A stretch of 64,000 nucleotides of DNA from Thermanaeromonas sp. (GCF_021890735.1 NZ_JAKKUR010000006.1:1-64000); one strand, 5' to 3'; shown: positions 37,084 through 44,787, numbered from the stretch's first letter. A program made the numbers and translations. The notes: generated from the sequence alone by a model not told the origin.

Positions 37084-37686
37084 TTAATCCATTTCGCGCC
37101 GGCCGCTTAAAGCCCTGGCCAGGGTGACCTCATCGGCATACTCCAGGTCTCCTCCTACAGGAAGGCCGTAAGCCAGCCTGGTTACTTTAATTCCCAGAGG
37201 CTTAAGAATCTTAGCCAAATATAAAGCGGTAGCCTCTCCCTCTACATCGGCGTTGGTGGCCAAGATCACTTCCCGCACACTCCTGTCTTCCAGGCGCCTG
37301 AGAAGTTCTTTGATGCGCAATTTTTCGGGTCCGATACCTTCAGTAGGCGAAAGGGCTCCGTGGAGTACATGGTAACGCCCGCGAAATTGCCTAGTCCTCT
37401 CTAGGGCTACCAGGTCCCTCTCCTCTTCCACTACGCAGATTACGGAAGGGTCCCTGTTCGTATCCTGGCAGAGCTCGCAGGGGTCTTCCTGTGTGAGATG
37501 GCCGCAGATAGAGCAGTACCGGACCTTTTCCCTCGCCTCTAAAATGGCCGTGGCCAGCGCTCTTACTTCCTCTAAAGGGCTGTGCAAAATATGAAAAGCA
37601 AGGCGCTGGGCGGTTTTGGGGCCTACACCCGGTAGCTTGTTTAATTCCTGAATGAGTCTAGCTACAGGCTCCGTATAATAAAGCAC
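37084..37686 (-). CDS. recR: Recombination protein RecR
   Basis: A 200-residue RecR of the RecFOR pathway that loads RecA at gaps. The N-terminal helix-hairpin-helix is [20 protein letters not shown], the zinc module [16 protein letters not shown] (about 57-72) and the Toprim region [17 protein letters not shown] and [20 protein letters not shown]; the C-terminal [20 protein letters not shown] is invariant in the family. It follows ebfC after 90 nt. Confidence 0.96.
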   Translation of the reverse strand: MLYYTEPVARLIQELNKLPGVGPKTAQRLAFHILHSPLEEVRALATAILEAREKVRYCSICGHLTQEDPCELCQDTNRDPSVICVVEEERDLVALERTRQFRGRYHVLHGALSPTEGIGPEKLRIKELLRRLEDRSVREVILATNADVEGEATALYLAKILKPLGIKVTRLAYGLPVGGDLEYADEVTLARALSGRREMD

Positions 37687-37776
37687 AAGGTTATCACTCC
37701 CTGGAAGGATAAACCTCCTTTATAACACTCGGCTACCTAAAGGGGGGTTAACAAAATAGCCCAGAAGTACGGGGAA

Positions 37777-38103
37777 TTAAAATAACCCCGGAAGCTTAAA
37801 TTGTCCGGTTATTTTCGCCATTTCATTGGCAGCCATCTCCTGGGACCGACGCAATGCCTCGTTAACCGCGGCCACTATTAAGTCCTGCAGCATCTCTATA
37901 TCGTCGGGATCTACGGCCTCCGGACTTATATAAAGGCTTACTACCTCCTGCTTACCGTTTACCACTGCCCGGACAACTCCACCTCCCGAGGAGGCCTCCA
38001 CCGTACGTTGGGCCAGTTCCTCCTGGATCTTGGCCAGCTGGCTCTGCATTTTTTGTACCTGCTTCATAACCTTTCCCATGTTACCTATGCCCATCTTCCC
38101 CAC
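37777..38103 (-). CDS. ebfC: YbaB/EbfC nucleoid-associated protein
   Basis: A 108-residue YbaB/EbfC DNA-binding protein. The coiled segment VMKQVQKMQSQLAKIQEELA and the core GGGVVRAVVNGKQEVVSLYI with ISPEAVDPDDIEMLQDLIVA are characteristic. It lies 2 nt after dnaX and before recR, the near-universal bacterial order. Confidence 0.95.
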   Translation of the reverse strand: MGKMGIGNMGKVMKQVQKMQSQLAKIQEELAQRTVEASSGGGVVRAVVNGKQEVVSLYISPEAVDPDDIEMLQDLIVAAVNEALRRSQEMAANEMAKITGQFKLPGLF

Positions 38104-38105
38104 TC

Positions 38106-39734
38106 CTAATCTTTAATTTCAACCTTGTCTCGCCCAAAGTAATCGATAAGTTTCTTCAGGGTGGCCTCCGGAACTTTAACCTCTTGGGGTTCTTCCTGGC
38201 CCGTTCCGTCCACCAGGACTACCTCCAGAGGATACCCAAAGACCTGTTCCAGAATCTCCTGTAGCGCCTGACGGTGGCCCGGCTGCTCCAGCATGCTCCG
38301 GTGAAACGCGGCACTGAAAGAAAGGATAAGCCGGGAGCCTTCTAGTGCCTGAGGTCTACCCCCCTTCAAATAAGCTTGTAATTGGACGCTCCTCTGACGG
38401 GCCGCTTGCAAAACTTGAGGCCAAAGACGTTTGACCTCTTCTATAGAAAGAGAAGGCTTATCCTTTGCCGTTTCAGAGGTTACCGCGATCTCCGTCTCGC
38501 TCCTTGAAGGCTTTGCCCCAGATGTCTTAAGTTGGGGTTTCAGAGGAGCCGCCTGTACCCCGGACTCGTAGCCCTTCTCCAACCGTTCCAGGCGTGCCTC
38601 CAATTTCTCAATTCTTTTTTCAAGATCCTCAAGACCCTCAGGGGACCTGTCCATTATCACCCCCAGGAGGGCCATCTCTAAAGATATCCGCGGCTGAAAA
38701 CTGTACCTCAATTCTCCCGCTGCCGCTTGAAGCTTTTCTATAACCCGGAAAAGCCGCCTGCTATCTAGGGCAGGGCCTAGTTCTTTGACTAACTCCCCTG
38801 CCTCGCCGGGTAAATTAGTCAATTCTTTCAAGGCAGGGTCCAGGGCTAATAAAAGGAGGTTGCGGCACCAATCTAGCAGTTCCTCTAAAAGACTTCGCGG
38901 CTCTATCCCCTCCCGCAAGACTCGGTCAACCACCTGTAAGATGCCGCCGGCATCCTCCTCAAGCAGGGCCTTTACCAGCTCCTTTAAGGCATCCTCCCGA
39001 GGCACTCCCAGGAGGCCGGCTACCTGTTCGGCGGTGATCCTCCCCTGGGTCGAAGATAGGATCTGGTCCAGGAGGCTTAAGGCATCACGCAATCCGCCTC
39101 CTGCCTTGCGGGCCAGAAGTTCTAAGGCCCGTGGCTCTACCTCCACCCCGCTCGCCTCAACTACTTCCTCTAACCTTTTAAGTATAGTATCTACCTTTAA
39201 GGGTTGGAAATCGAAGCGCTGACAGCGTGAAATAATAGTGGGTAGGACTTTACGCGGCTCGGTAGTAGCCAGAATAAAAATGACATGAGGGGGCGGTTCT
39301 TCTAAGGTTTTTAAGAGGGCATTAAACGCCTCGGTAGTAAGCATGTGAACCTCGTCTATTATGTAGACCTTATATCTTCCTTCCACAGGGCCCAATTGGA
39401 CCCCTTCTTTTAGCTGCCTGATCTCGTCTATGCCGCGGTTGGATGCGGCATCAATCTCGAGGACATCTAAAGATAACCCCTCGGTTATACGCCGGCAGTT
39501 GGGACAAAGATTGCAGGGTTCACCGTCCTGGGGTTGCAGGCAGTTCGCGGCTTTGGCCAAAATTTTTGCCGTACTCGTTTTTCCGGTTCCCCGCGGGCCG
39601 CAAAACAGGTAGGCATGTACCAAGCGGCCGGTACGCACGGCATTGCGGAGAGTGGAGGTAATGTGTTCTTGACCCGCTACCTCCCCGAACTTCTGGGGTC
39701 GCCACTTGCGGTATAAAGCCACATACTGGGGCAT
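38106..39734 (-). CDS. dnaX: DNA polymerase III gamma/tau subunit
   Basis: A 542-residue clamp-loader ATPase. The P-loop is FCGPRGTGKTSTAKILA (about 42-58), the zinc module CLQPQDGEPCNLCPNC, the Walker B IDEVHML and the SRC motif TIISRCQRF. After the AAA+ core and collar (to about 365) comes a coiled-coil (LEDLEKRIEKLEARLERLEK) and a tau-like C-terminus. ATG at 39734 is chosen because homologues begin QYVALYRKWRPQKF; the frame is open 14 codons upstream within the SRP RNA terminator region. I saw no obvious A-rich slippery site for gamma production. Confidence 0.95.
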   Translation of the reverse strand: MPQYVALYRKWRPQKFGEVAGQEHITSTLRNAVRTGRLVHAYLFCGPRGTGKTSTAKILAKAANCLQPQDGEPCNLCPNCRRITEGLSLDVLEIDAASNRGIDEIRQLKEGVQLGPVEGRYKVYIIDEVHMLTTEAFNALLKTLEEPPPHVIFILATTEPRKVLPTIISRCQRFDFQPLKVDTILKRLEEVVEASGVEVEPRALELLARKAGGGLRDALSLLDQILSSTQGRITAEQVAGLLGVPREDALKELVKALLEEDAGGILQVVDRVLREGIEPRSLLEELLDWCRNLLLLALDPALKELTNLPGEAGELVKELGPALDSRRLFRVIEKLQAAAGELRYSFQPRISLEMALLGVIMDRSPEGLEDLEKRIEKLEARLERLEKGYESGVQAAPLKPQLKTSGAKPSRSETEIAVTSETAKDKPSLSIEEVKRLWPQVLQAARQRSVQLQAYLKGGRPQALEGSRLILSFSAAFHRSMLEQPGHRQALQEILEQVFGYPLEVVLVDGTGQEEPQEVKVPEATLKKLIDYFGRDKVEIKD

Positions 39735-39760
39735 CCCCTTATCCACCGCCTTACATACAG

Positions 39761-39791
39761 AAAAAGGGCCCCACACCTTCCGGAAGCCCTT
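39761..39791 (-). terminator. Terminator of the SRP RNA gene
   Basis: AAGGGC and GCCCTT pair across a partly structured 16-nt interior and are followed by TTTTT on the minus strand, about 25 nt after the SRP RNA 3' end. It also lies in the leader of dnaX. Confidence 0.7.
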
Positions 39792-39814
39792 ATTTGCTAC
39801 ATCAATAAGATAGA

Positions 39815-40079
39815 CCGTGCACCCACTGTTGAACCTGGCCTCCGGGCGTTACCGGTGCCGGTAACTCCGGCCAGGCTCTCCTGCGGCACCCGAGATGGCT
39901 CACTTACCGCTGCTTCCTTCCGGACCTGACGGGGTTCATGAGTTCTCGCCGCGCAGGACCCGGCCTTCCTCATCCCTAACACCGGGCAGGCCCCACAGGC
40001 GAGGCCCGCCAGTGGGAATTCGACCCCGCTATAGCGGATTGCGGGTTACAGGGCACCGCTACCTCCCCGTCTAGCACGG
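39815..40079 (-). ncRNA. ffs: Signal recognition particle RNA (large Bacillus type)
   Basis: About 265 nt. The 5' end CCGTGCTAGAC pairs with the 3' end GTGCACGGTCTA. The S-domain apical motif GTCAGGTCCGGAAGGAAGCA is followed by GCGGTAAGTGA, the universal SRP54 (Ffh) binding loop, with its paired arms on each side. The 5' GACGGGGAGGTAGCGGTGCC region forms the Alu domain of Firmicute SRP RNA. Ends are set by the terminal pairing and may shift by a few nucleotides. It lies 25 nt after tRNA-Ser(GGA) and before dnaX. Confidence 0.95.
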
Positions 40080-40104
40080 TCCATCTGGCGAAAATATATA
40101 AAAA

Positions 40105-40200
40105 TGGCGGAGAGAGCGGGATTCGAACCCGCGAGACAGGCTTTCAACCCGTCTACTCGCTTTCCAGGCGAGTGCCTTCAGCCAGCTCAGCCATCTCTCC
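40105..40200 (-). tRNA. tRNA-Ser (anticodon GGA)
   Basis: Class II tRNA with a long variable arm. 5' GGAGAGA pairs with TCTCTCC; the anticodon loop is CTGGAAA; the T arm is GGGTTCGAATCCC; the CCA end is encoded. It reads UCC/UCU serine codons. Confidence 0.96.
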
Positions 40201-40326
40201 GCGCTGGTAACTGCCCTTACGCAGAGTTACAAACCGTATAGAAATACAAATCTGTTGTCTACTGTTTACCACAATCACAATGACAACATCATGCCCGCTA
40301 CGCTGAAACAGACTAAGGAAAATAGT

Positions 40327-40420
40327 TGGCGGAGAGAGTGGGATTCGAACCCACGAGGCGGCCTTTAAACCGCCTACTCGATTTCGAGTCGAGCGCCTTT
40401 ATCCACTCGGCCATCTCTCC
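40327..40420 (-). tRNA. tRNA-Ser (anticodon CGA)
   Basis: Class II tRNA: acceptor GGAGAGA/TCTCTCC, anticodon loop CTCGAAA, long variable arm with GGCGG/CCGCC, T arm GGGTTCGAATCCC, encoded CCA. The first 47 nt overlap the 3' end of tadA on the same strand. Confidence 0.95.
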
Positions 40421-40883
40421 GTGAAACAGCCTCTCTCCGCAATCCCCGGAAAAACTCTTGGAGGAGCAACCGGCACTCCTCTTCCCGTACCCCGGATATC
40501 ACCTCTACCCGGTGGTCCAGGCTGGGATGCTCCACCAGATGAAAAACCGAATCAACAGCTCCTGCCCGTACATCTGCCGCCCCGTACACCAGGCGCTTCA
40601 CCCTTGCCTGCGCCAGCGCCCCCGCACACATGGGACAGGGTTCCAAGGTAACATACAGAATGGATTTATCCAGGCGCCACGTGTTTAGCTTTTTTGCCGC
40701 CTGCCGCAACGCTAAAATTTCAGCATGAGCTGTGGGATCCTTCTCTGTCTCCCGCCGGTTATGGGCGCTGGCCAGTACTTCGCCGTCCTCTTGTACAACC
40801 ACGGCACCTACCGGTACTTCTCCACGATCCAGCGCCTTTCTCGCCTCGGCTAGGGCCAATCCCATGTAGTAGTTATGATCCAC
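40374..40883 (-). CDS. tadA: tRNA adenosine(34) deaminase TadA
   Basis: A 169-residue deaminase converting A34 of tRNA-Arg(ACG) to inosine. The zinc and proton-shuttle motif is PTAHAEILALRQAA (H, E) with LEPCPMCAGALAQARVKRLV (two C). GTG at 40883 is chosen by homology (DHNYYMGLALAEARKALDRG) although the nearest AGGGAGGAG lies about 15 nt away; an ATG at 40922 overlapping the CCA of tRNA-Arg(CCT) is the alternative (182 residues). The last 15 codons and stop lie inside tRNA-Ser(CGA). Its substrate tRNA-Arg(ACG) is encoded two genes upstream on the same strand. Confidence 0.94.
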   Translation of the reverse strand: MDHNYYMGLALAEARKALDRGEVPVGAVVVQEDGEVLASAHNRRETEKDPTAHAEILALRQAAKKLNTWRLDKSILYVTLEPCPMCAGALAQARVKRLVYGAADVRAGAVDSVFHLVEHPSLDHRVEVISGVREEECRLLLQEFFRGLRREAVSRRDGRVDKGARLEIE

Positions 40884-40921
40884 CGGGCCCGGACTTACTC
40901 CTCCCTGCCCGTGTATAGCCA

Positions 40922-40998
40922 TGGTGCGCCCGGGGGGACTCGAACCCCCGGCTCGCGGTTTAGGAAACCGCTGCTCTATCCTTCTGAGCTACGGACGC
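40922..40998 (-). tRNA. tRNA-Arg (anticodon CCT)
   Basis: Cloverleaf: GCGTCCG/CGGGCGC acceptor, D arm AGCTCAGAAGGATAGAGC, anticodon loop TTCCTAA, T arm GGGGGTTCGAGTCCCCC, CCA encoded. It reads AGG. Confidence 0.95.
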
Positions 40999-41021
40999 AC
41001 TCGCGTAATCATGGGGTGGAG

Positions 41022-41098
41022 TGGCGCGCCCGGGAGGACTCGAACCTCCAACCTCCTGGTTCGTAGCCAGTTACTCTATCCTATTGAGCTACGGGCGC
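41022..41098 (-). tRNA. tRNA-Arg (anticodon ACG)
   Basis: Cloverleaf: GCGCCCG/CGGGCGC acceptor, D arm AGCTCAATAGGATAGAGT, anticodon loop CTACGAA, T arm GGAGGTTCGAGTCCTCC, CCA encoded. The A34 is the expected TadA target, after which it reads CGU, CGC and CGA. Confidence 0.96.
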
Positions 41099-41123
41099 AC
41101 GTGTTTTCTGGCTGGCAGGTATA

Positions 41124-41152
41124 ATTGTAACAAATAAACCTATCATCGTCAA
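41124..41152 (-). promoter_or_regulatory. Promoter of the tRNA-Arg/tadA unit
   Basis: TTGACG, 17 nt, TACAAT on the minus strand, ending 25 nt before tRNA-Arg(ACG). It lies just after a strong hairpin, so the tRNA cluster has at least two transcription units. Confidence 0.85.
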
Positions 41153-41161
41153 GGACAGAAG

Positions 41162-41198
41162 AGCTGAAAGCATCCCCTCTTTCGGGATGCTTTCAGCT
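41162..41198 (-). terminator. Strong hairpin between tRNA-Ser(GCT) and tRNA-Arg(ACG)
   Basis: AGCTGAAAGCATCCC and GGGATGCTTTCAGCT form a perfect 15-bp stem around a 7-nt loop, 2 nt after the CCA end of tRNA-Ser(GCT). The downstream T-run is poor (CTTCTGTCCTTG), so it may be a terminator or a processing or stability element. Confidence 0.7.
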
Positions 41199-41200
41199 TA

Positions 41201-41297
41201 TGGCGGAGAGAGCGGGATTCGAACCCGCGGTACAGGCCTTGAAGCCTGTACAATCGCTTAGCAGGCGACCGCCTTCGACCTACTCGGCCATCTCTCC
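41201..41297 (-). tRNA. tRNA-Ser (anticodon GCT)
   Basis: Class II tRNA: GGAGAGA/TCTCTCC acceptor, anticodon loop CTGCTAA, long variable arm TACAGGC/GCCTGTA, T arm GGGTTCGAATCCC, encoded CCA. It reads AGC/AGU. Confidence 0.96.
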
Positions 41298-41307
41298 ACG
41301 TATCCCC

Positions 41308-41399
41308 TGGCGGAGGGAGTGGGATTTGAACCCACGGTGCCCTGCTCGGGCATCACCGGATTTCAAGTCCGGCTCCTTAAGCCGCTCGGACACCCCTCC
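41308..41399 (-). tRNA. tRNA-Ser (anticodon TGA)
   Basis: Class II tRNA: GGAGGGG/TCCCTCC acceptor, anticodon loop CTTGAAA, variable arm TGCCC/GGGCA, T arm GGGTTCAAATCCC, encoded CCA. It reads UCA and UCG, completing the serine set in this cluster. Confidence 0.96.
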
Positions 41400-41416
41400 G
41401 CGTAAGCTGCAATATC

Positions 41417-41445
41417 AATATACCACAGTATGCCCTGTAAGTCAA
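41417..41445 (-). promoter_or_regulatory. Promoter of the tRNA-Ser(TGA)/tRNA-Ser(GCT) unit
   Basis: TTGACT, 17 nt, TATATT on the minus strand, ending 17 nt before tRNA-Ser(TGA). Confidence 0.82.
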
Positions 41446-41504
41446 ATCTATGTAGGTGAAAAATGACGCCTGTTTAACCCTTTGAGGCCTCTAAAACTAT
41501 TTTC

Positions 41505-41984
41505 CTACCAGTGATAAGGTTCGCCTCGCTGGATTTTGCAGGCCCTGTAGAGCTGTTCCAGAAGGAGTACCCGCATGAGCTGGTGGGGGAAGGTGAGGCG
41601 AGAAAAGGACAGCCTAAAGTGCGAGCGGGCCAGGACTTCGGGACTTAAACCCAGCGTACCACCGATTATAAAGGCGATCTGGCTGTGTCCCCGGAAGGCC
41701 AAATCTTCCAGCCACTTGGCCAGCTCCTCCGAGGAAAGCATCTCGCCCTCTTTGTCCATGGCTACCACGTACGAGGATGGGGGCAAAAGTTCAAGGATGG
41801 AGCGCCCTTCTTTAGCCAAAATCCGTTCTACCTGGCCGGGCGAAGGATGATGGGGTATCTTTTCCTCTAAAGCTTCCCTTATTTTGAGCTTCAAATATGG
41901 CTTTAGACGCCGGCTGTACTCCTCGATACCGGCCGCTATGAATTTTTCCCGCACTTTACCTACGGCTATAAGGTATACCTCCAT
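41505..41984 (-). CDS. rlmH: 23S rRNA (pseudouridine1915-N3)-methyltransferase
   Basis: A 159-residue SPOUT-class methyltransferase that methylates pseudouridine 1915 of 23S rRNA. The family core is AVGKVREKFIAAGIEEYSRR at the start, YVVAMDKEGEMLSSEELAKW, FIIGGTLGLSPEVL (SAM knot) and SFSRLTFPHQLMRVLLLEQL near the C-terminus. The ATG at 41984 gives the standard length; GTG codons lie one and three codons upstream. It is the first gene before the tRNA cluster and follows htrA, a neighbour pair also seen in B. subtilis. Confidence 0.96.
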   Translation of the reverse strand: MEVYLIAVGKVREKFIAAGIEEYSRRLKPYLKLKIREALEEKIPHHPSPGQVERILAKEGRSILELLPPSSYVVAMDKEGEMLSSEELAKWLEDLAFRGHSQIAFIIGGTLGLSPEVLARSHFRLSFSRLTFPHQLMRVLLLEQLYRACKIQRGEPYHW

Positions 41985-42076
41985 CACACGCACCCGTCCT
42001 TGCTAAAGCCCGCGTTATCCAGGGTGCTCCACCGTTCCCGCCCCTCCGCTTCCTCTCTCCTCTTATCTCTTAAAAA

Positions 42077-43219
42077 CTACTCCCTAGACAATTCTCCTAA
42101 AATCGCGGTTACTGTCAACTCCCCTTTAGCTCTCCTGTATAACGTGAGGGCCACTTGTTCTCCGGGTTTTTTGTGCACTAGGGCTCGATCCAGGTCGCCA
42201 TAGGTTAGAACCTGCTGGCCATCTATTTTAGTGATGATGTCCTCTACCTTTATGCCGGCCCTGGACGCCGGGCTATCAGGAAGAACCCCTCCTACAAACA
42301 GTCCTGCAGGTATATTATACCACTCCGCCATCTCAGGTGTAATTTCCTTTAGGTTATATACGCCCAAAAAGGGCCGGCTTACGTATCCCTGCCGGATAAG
42401 CTGTTCTAGGATGGGACGCGCGTCATTGATGGGGATGGCAAACCCCATACCCTCCACCCCGGTGGTAGCTATCTTCACACTGTTTATACCTATAACCTCT
42501 CCCCGCATGTTCACCAAAGCTCCTCCGCTGTTACCAGGGTTGATGGGGGCATCTGTCTGCAAAACCCTTAAAGTGATCTGCCTTCCGTCTTGGCCTCCCA
42601 CTGTTATCTCCCGGTTTAAGGCGCTTATGACCCCTACGGTAACAGAGCGGGCGAACTCCCGGCCCAGCGGGTTACCGATGGCCACCACGGTCTCCCCGAC
42701 CTGTAAACTCGAGGAATCCCCCAGGCGGGCGGTAGGAAGGTTACCGGCTCTGACCCGGAGCACGGCCAGGTCGCTCCGCACATCCCTACCGACCACCTCC
42801 GCCGGCAACACCTGGTCCCGGTCCAGGCTTACGGTTATGCGGCTGGCACCGGCGATGACGTGGTTGTTGGTGACGATATACCCGTTAGCGCCGTCGAAAA
42901 TTATGCCTGAGCCCTGGCGGACGGATTCCCTGTTCAGCAAATTACTTCCGGTCAAGGCAGTAACGCCGACCACCGCTGGCCCTACTTGTTTGGCTACAGC
43001 CACTACAGGCGAGGGCTCCCCGGCCATGTGCGGGGGGTGAGCCAGGGGTAAGGGGGGCGGCGCTGTACCGGGTGGTAAGGGTTTGGCATAAAAGCGAGGA
43101 ACCATCAACGCTCCCAGCAGGCCCCCACCGAGAGCACTAAGGAACAAAAGTAAAAGTAGAGTTGCCCACCGGCCTAACTCCGCCCTCCCATTTGAGCCTT
43201 GTTTAAAAACAGCCGTCAT
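42077..43219 (-). CDS. HtrA-type trypsin-like serine protease with PDZ domain
   Basis: A 380-residue envelope protease. An N-terminal membrane anchor (LLLLFLSALGGGLLGALMV, about 22-40) is followed by a proline-rich linker and an S1C protease domain. The triad is H in IVTNNHVIAGA, D in VRSDLAVLRV and S in NPGNSGGALVN. A C-terminal PDZ domain has FLGVYNLKEITPEM and GLFVGGVLPDSPASRAGIKV. Degrades misfolded exported proteins in relatives. It lies 92 nt before rlmH. Confidence 0.93.
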   Translation of the reverse strand: MTAVFKQGSNGRAELGRWATLLLLLFLSALGGGLLGALMVPRFYAKPLPPGTAPPPLPLAHPPHMAGEPSPVVAVAKQVGPAVVGVTALTGSNLLNRESVRQGSGIIFDGANGYIVTNNHVIAGASRITVSLDRDQVLPAEVVGRDVRSDLAVLRVRAGNLPTARLGDSSSLQVGETVVAIGNPLGREFARSVTVGVISALNREITVGGQDGRQITLRVLQTDAPINPGNSGGALVNMRGEVIGINSVKIATTGVEGMGFAIPINDARPILEQLIRQGYVSRPFLGVYNLKEITPEMAEWYNIPAGLFVGGVLPDSPASRAGIKVEDIITKIDGQQVLTYGDLDRALVHKKPGEQVALTLYRRAKGELTVTAILGELSRE

Positions 43220-43332
43220 ATGGTACCCTCCTCTCTTCCTAAAGGATTGCCGTAAGGGCTCCTGTTTATCCTCTTATATTCGAAAAGTTACACCCCCGGC
43301 AGGGGTTTAAAAAGAGGAGGGCACCCTGCCAC

Positions 43333-44160
43333 TTAACGCAAGGCCGGCGGTAACAATTCCTCGGGCCGCGTTCCGGCCGCTGAAAATAACGCTTTTTCAA
43401 AGGACCATCCGGACCCTAAAAGCTCAAGGAGGCGCCTTATCCCCTCCCAACCAGCTCTTTCCAGTAACCGGCCCACCATAATCGAAGATTGACGGTAGGC
43501 CAAGGACTGGTCGGGAAGACCATCGAAACCCTTGTCCATCTCCTCCAGGGAATACCACGCTGAAACTTCCCCGGCTTCCGGTCCGGGCAGCTCATACCCT
43601 GTAACCTGCTTTTCCACCTGCTGGGCGATACCCTCCGTCAGCCACCGCGGGTAATTGCCCTTGGCCAGCCTGTCCACCAAAAGATGGGCAAATTCGTGAA
43701 CCACCGGACCCTGGGTCTTGAAGATCTCTTCGAACGCCTCCTTTGATTGTACCCAGTCTCGGGGTGAGACGATCCGGATTACCCCTGCCCAGTATACTCC
43801 CATAGCTTCTTCGTCATTTGCCCACCCGAAGGGTTTGGCCAGGCTGTAGCGGTCGGGATAGATTAATATCAGAGTTTTCCTAGAATCCCGAACCCCCAAT
43901 AAAGCCGTGGCCGGACGGTATTGCTCTTCAGCGGTACTTAGCACCAGATCTGCTATACCGGCGTCCGGAACAAGATATTTTACCCGGAAATGCTCACTTT
44001 CCTTGACCAGCCAATCCCGCGTTTGCCATTCGGTATAATACCGGGCTAGGGCGTTTAAAGGTGTGTAAATTTGCGGGAGTCCCCGAATGCTAAATATAAA
44101 TATGCTTAAGAATATGCTTAAGCATATAGCGTATAAGGCCACCCGCTCAAAAAGCGTCAA
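43333..44160 (-). CDS. Membrane-anchored peptidase MA-like metallohydrolase
   Basis: 275 residues with one N-terminal membrane helix (LFERVALYAICLSIFLSIFI) and an external gluzincin domain. The zinc motif HEFAH is in TQGPVVHEFAHLLVDRLAKG (about 150-169), with a downstream candidate ligand in PRWLTEGIAQQVEKQ. The preamble SEHFRVKYLVPDAG is typical of the peptidase MA family of clostridia. Substrate unknown. It lies 113 nt before htrA on the same strand, and a shared envelope role is possible but unproven. Confidence 0.83.
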   Translation of the reverse strand: MTLFERVALYAICLSIFLSIFIFSIRGLPQIYTPLNALARYYTEWQTRDWLVKESEHFRVKYLVPDAGIADLVLSTAEEQYRPATALLGVRDSRKTLILIYPDRYSLAKPFGWANDEEAMGVYWAGVIRIVSPRDWVQSKEAFEEIFKTQGPVVHEFAHLLVDRLAKGNYPRWLTEGIAQQVEKQVTGYELPGPEAGEVSAWYSLEEMDKGFDGLPDQSLAYRQSSIMVGRLLERAGWEGIRRLLELLGSGWSFEKALFSAAGTRPEELLPPALR

Positions 44161-44239
44161 TGTTCCTCCCCCCAGCTCTCCTCCTGTTTCTCCCTGATTA
44201 TACTATAGCCGGGCCAGGCCTTTCACTGTAAATAGAAGG

Positions 44240-44270
44240 CAAAAGCCCGGGCCATTTTGACGCCCGGGCT
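44240..44270 (-). terminator. Terminator after the CopZ-like gene
   Basis: AGCCCGGGC and GCCCGGGCT form a perfect 9-bp stem with a 9-nt loop, followed by TTTTGCC on the minus strand, about 28 nt after the gene's stop codon. Confidence 0.85.
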
Positions 44271-44297
44271 CTAACTCTTTCTGCCCCCGGCAAAATA

Positions 44298-44540
44298 TCA
44301 CTGTACAACGCTTGAAACCTCATAGCCGGCTTCCACCACTGCTTTCTTTAATTCCTCTACAGTTAGCCGGGCCGGGTAGTAGTCGACTACTGCTTCGCCG
44401 CCTCCTACATCTACTGCAACCTTTTCGACCCCGTCCAACCCCTTAAGGGCTGCCTCTACACTTCTTTTGCAATGTTCGCAGCTCATTCCCTGTATCTTTA
44501 AGATCACCCGCCGGCTGGCCGGCCCGCAGCAGCAACCCAT
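44298..44540 (-). CDS. CopZ-like copper chaperone (heavy-metal-associated domain)
   Basis: An 80-residue HMA-domain protein. The copper-binding motif is GMSCEHCKRSVEAAL (about 18-32), with the usual alternation of strands and helices. A CCCGPA cluster right after the start (MGCCCGPASRR) adds three cysteines not found in standard CopZ. ATG at 44540 lies behind AAGGAGGAG; the frame is open 14 codons upstream but without a ribosome-binding site. A CsoR-like operator is just upstream. No copper ATPase is nearby. Confidence 0.88.
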   Translation of the reverse strand: MGCCCGPASRRVILKIQGMSCEHCKRSVEAALKGLDGVEKVAVDVGGGEAVVDYYPARLTVEELKKAVVEAGYEVSSVVQ

Positions 44541-44573
44541 ATACCTTCTCCTCCTTATTTTACCTAAATCGTT

Positions 44574-44590
44574 ATACCCCACAGGGGTAT
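44574..44590. promoter_or_regulatory. CsoR-like copper operator
   Basis: ATACCCC-ACA-GGGGTAT, a perfect palindrome matching the G/C-tract operator of CsoR copper repressors. It lies about 7-23 nt downstream of the predicted transcription start of the CopZ-like gene, suitable for repression released by Cu(I). Regulator identity is inferred; csoR itself is not in this window. Confidence 0.75.
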
Positions 44591-44603
44591 ATCCCTCGCA
44601 AAT

Positions 44604-44632
44604 ATTATATCCGCTCTTGGGCTGAGATTCAA
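44604..44632 (-). promoter_or_regulatory. Promoter of the CopZ-like gene
   Basis: TTGAAT, 17 nt, TATAAT on the minus strand. The CsoR-like palindrome follows immediately downstream. Confidence 0.85.
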
Positions 44633-44658
44633 GTACTACGTGCTACGTGGCCTGGGTT

Positions 44659-44787
44659 ATCCCCAGTTATGCTCCCAGGCCTGCTTGACTTTACCCTCGC
44701 TCGAGAAACCCTCGGGCGCTAAGCTAGCCCTCGCGTTCCATCGCTTACTTTAAAGCCAGGGGAGCCTCCCCACAAAAGACTGGGAAT
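44659..44787. repeat. Intergenic repeat element, copy B (about 129 bp)
   Basis: Second copy of the element at 19691-19817, in the same orientation. Begins ATCCCCAGTT and ends ACTGGGAAT, again with inverted termini. Like copy A it sits directly behind the 3' end of a minus-strand gene (trxB). Differences between the copies are scattered substitutions with almost no length change. Confidence 0.8.
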
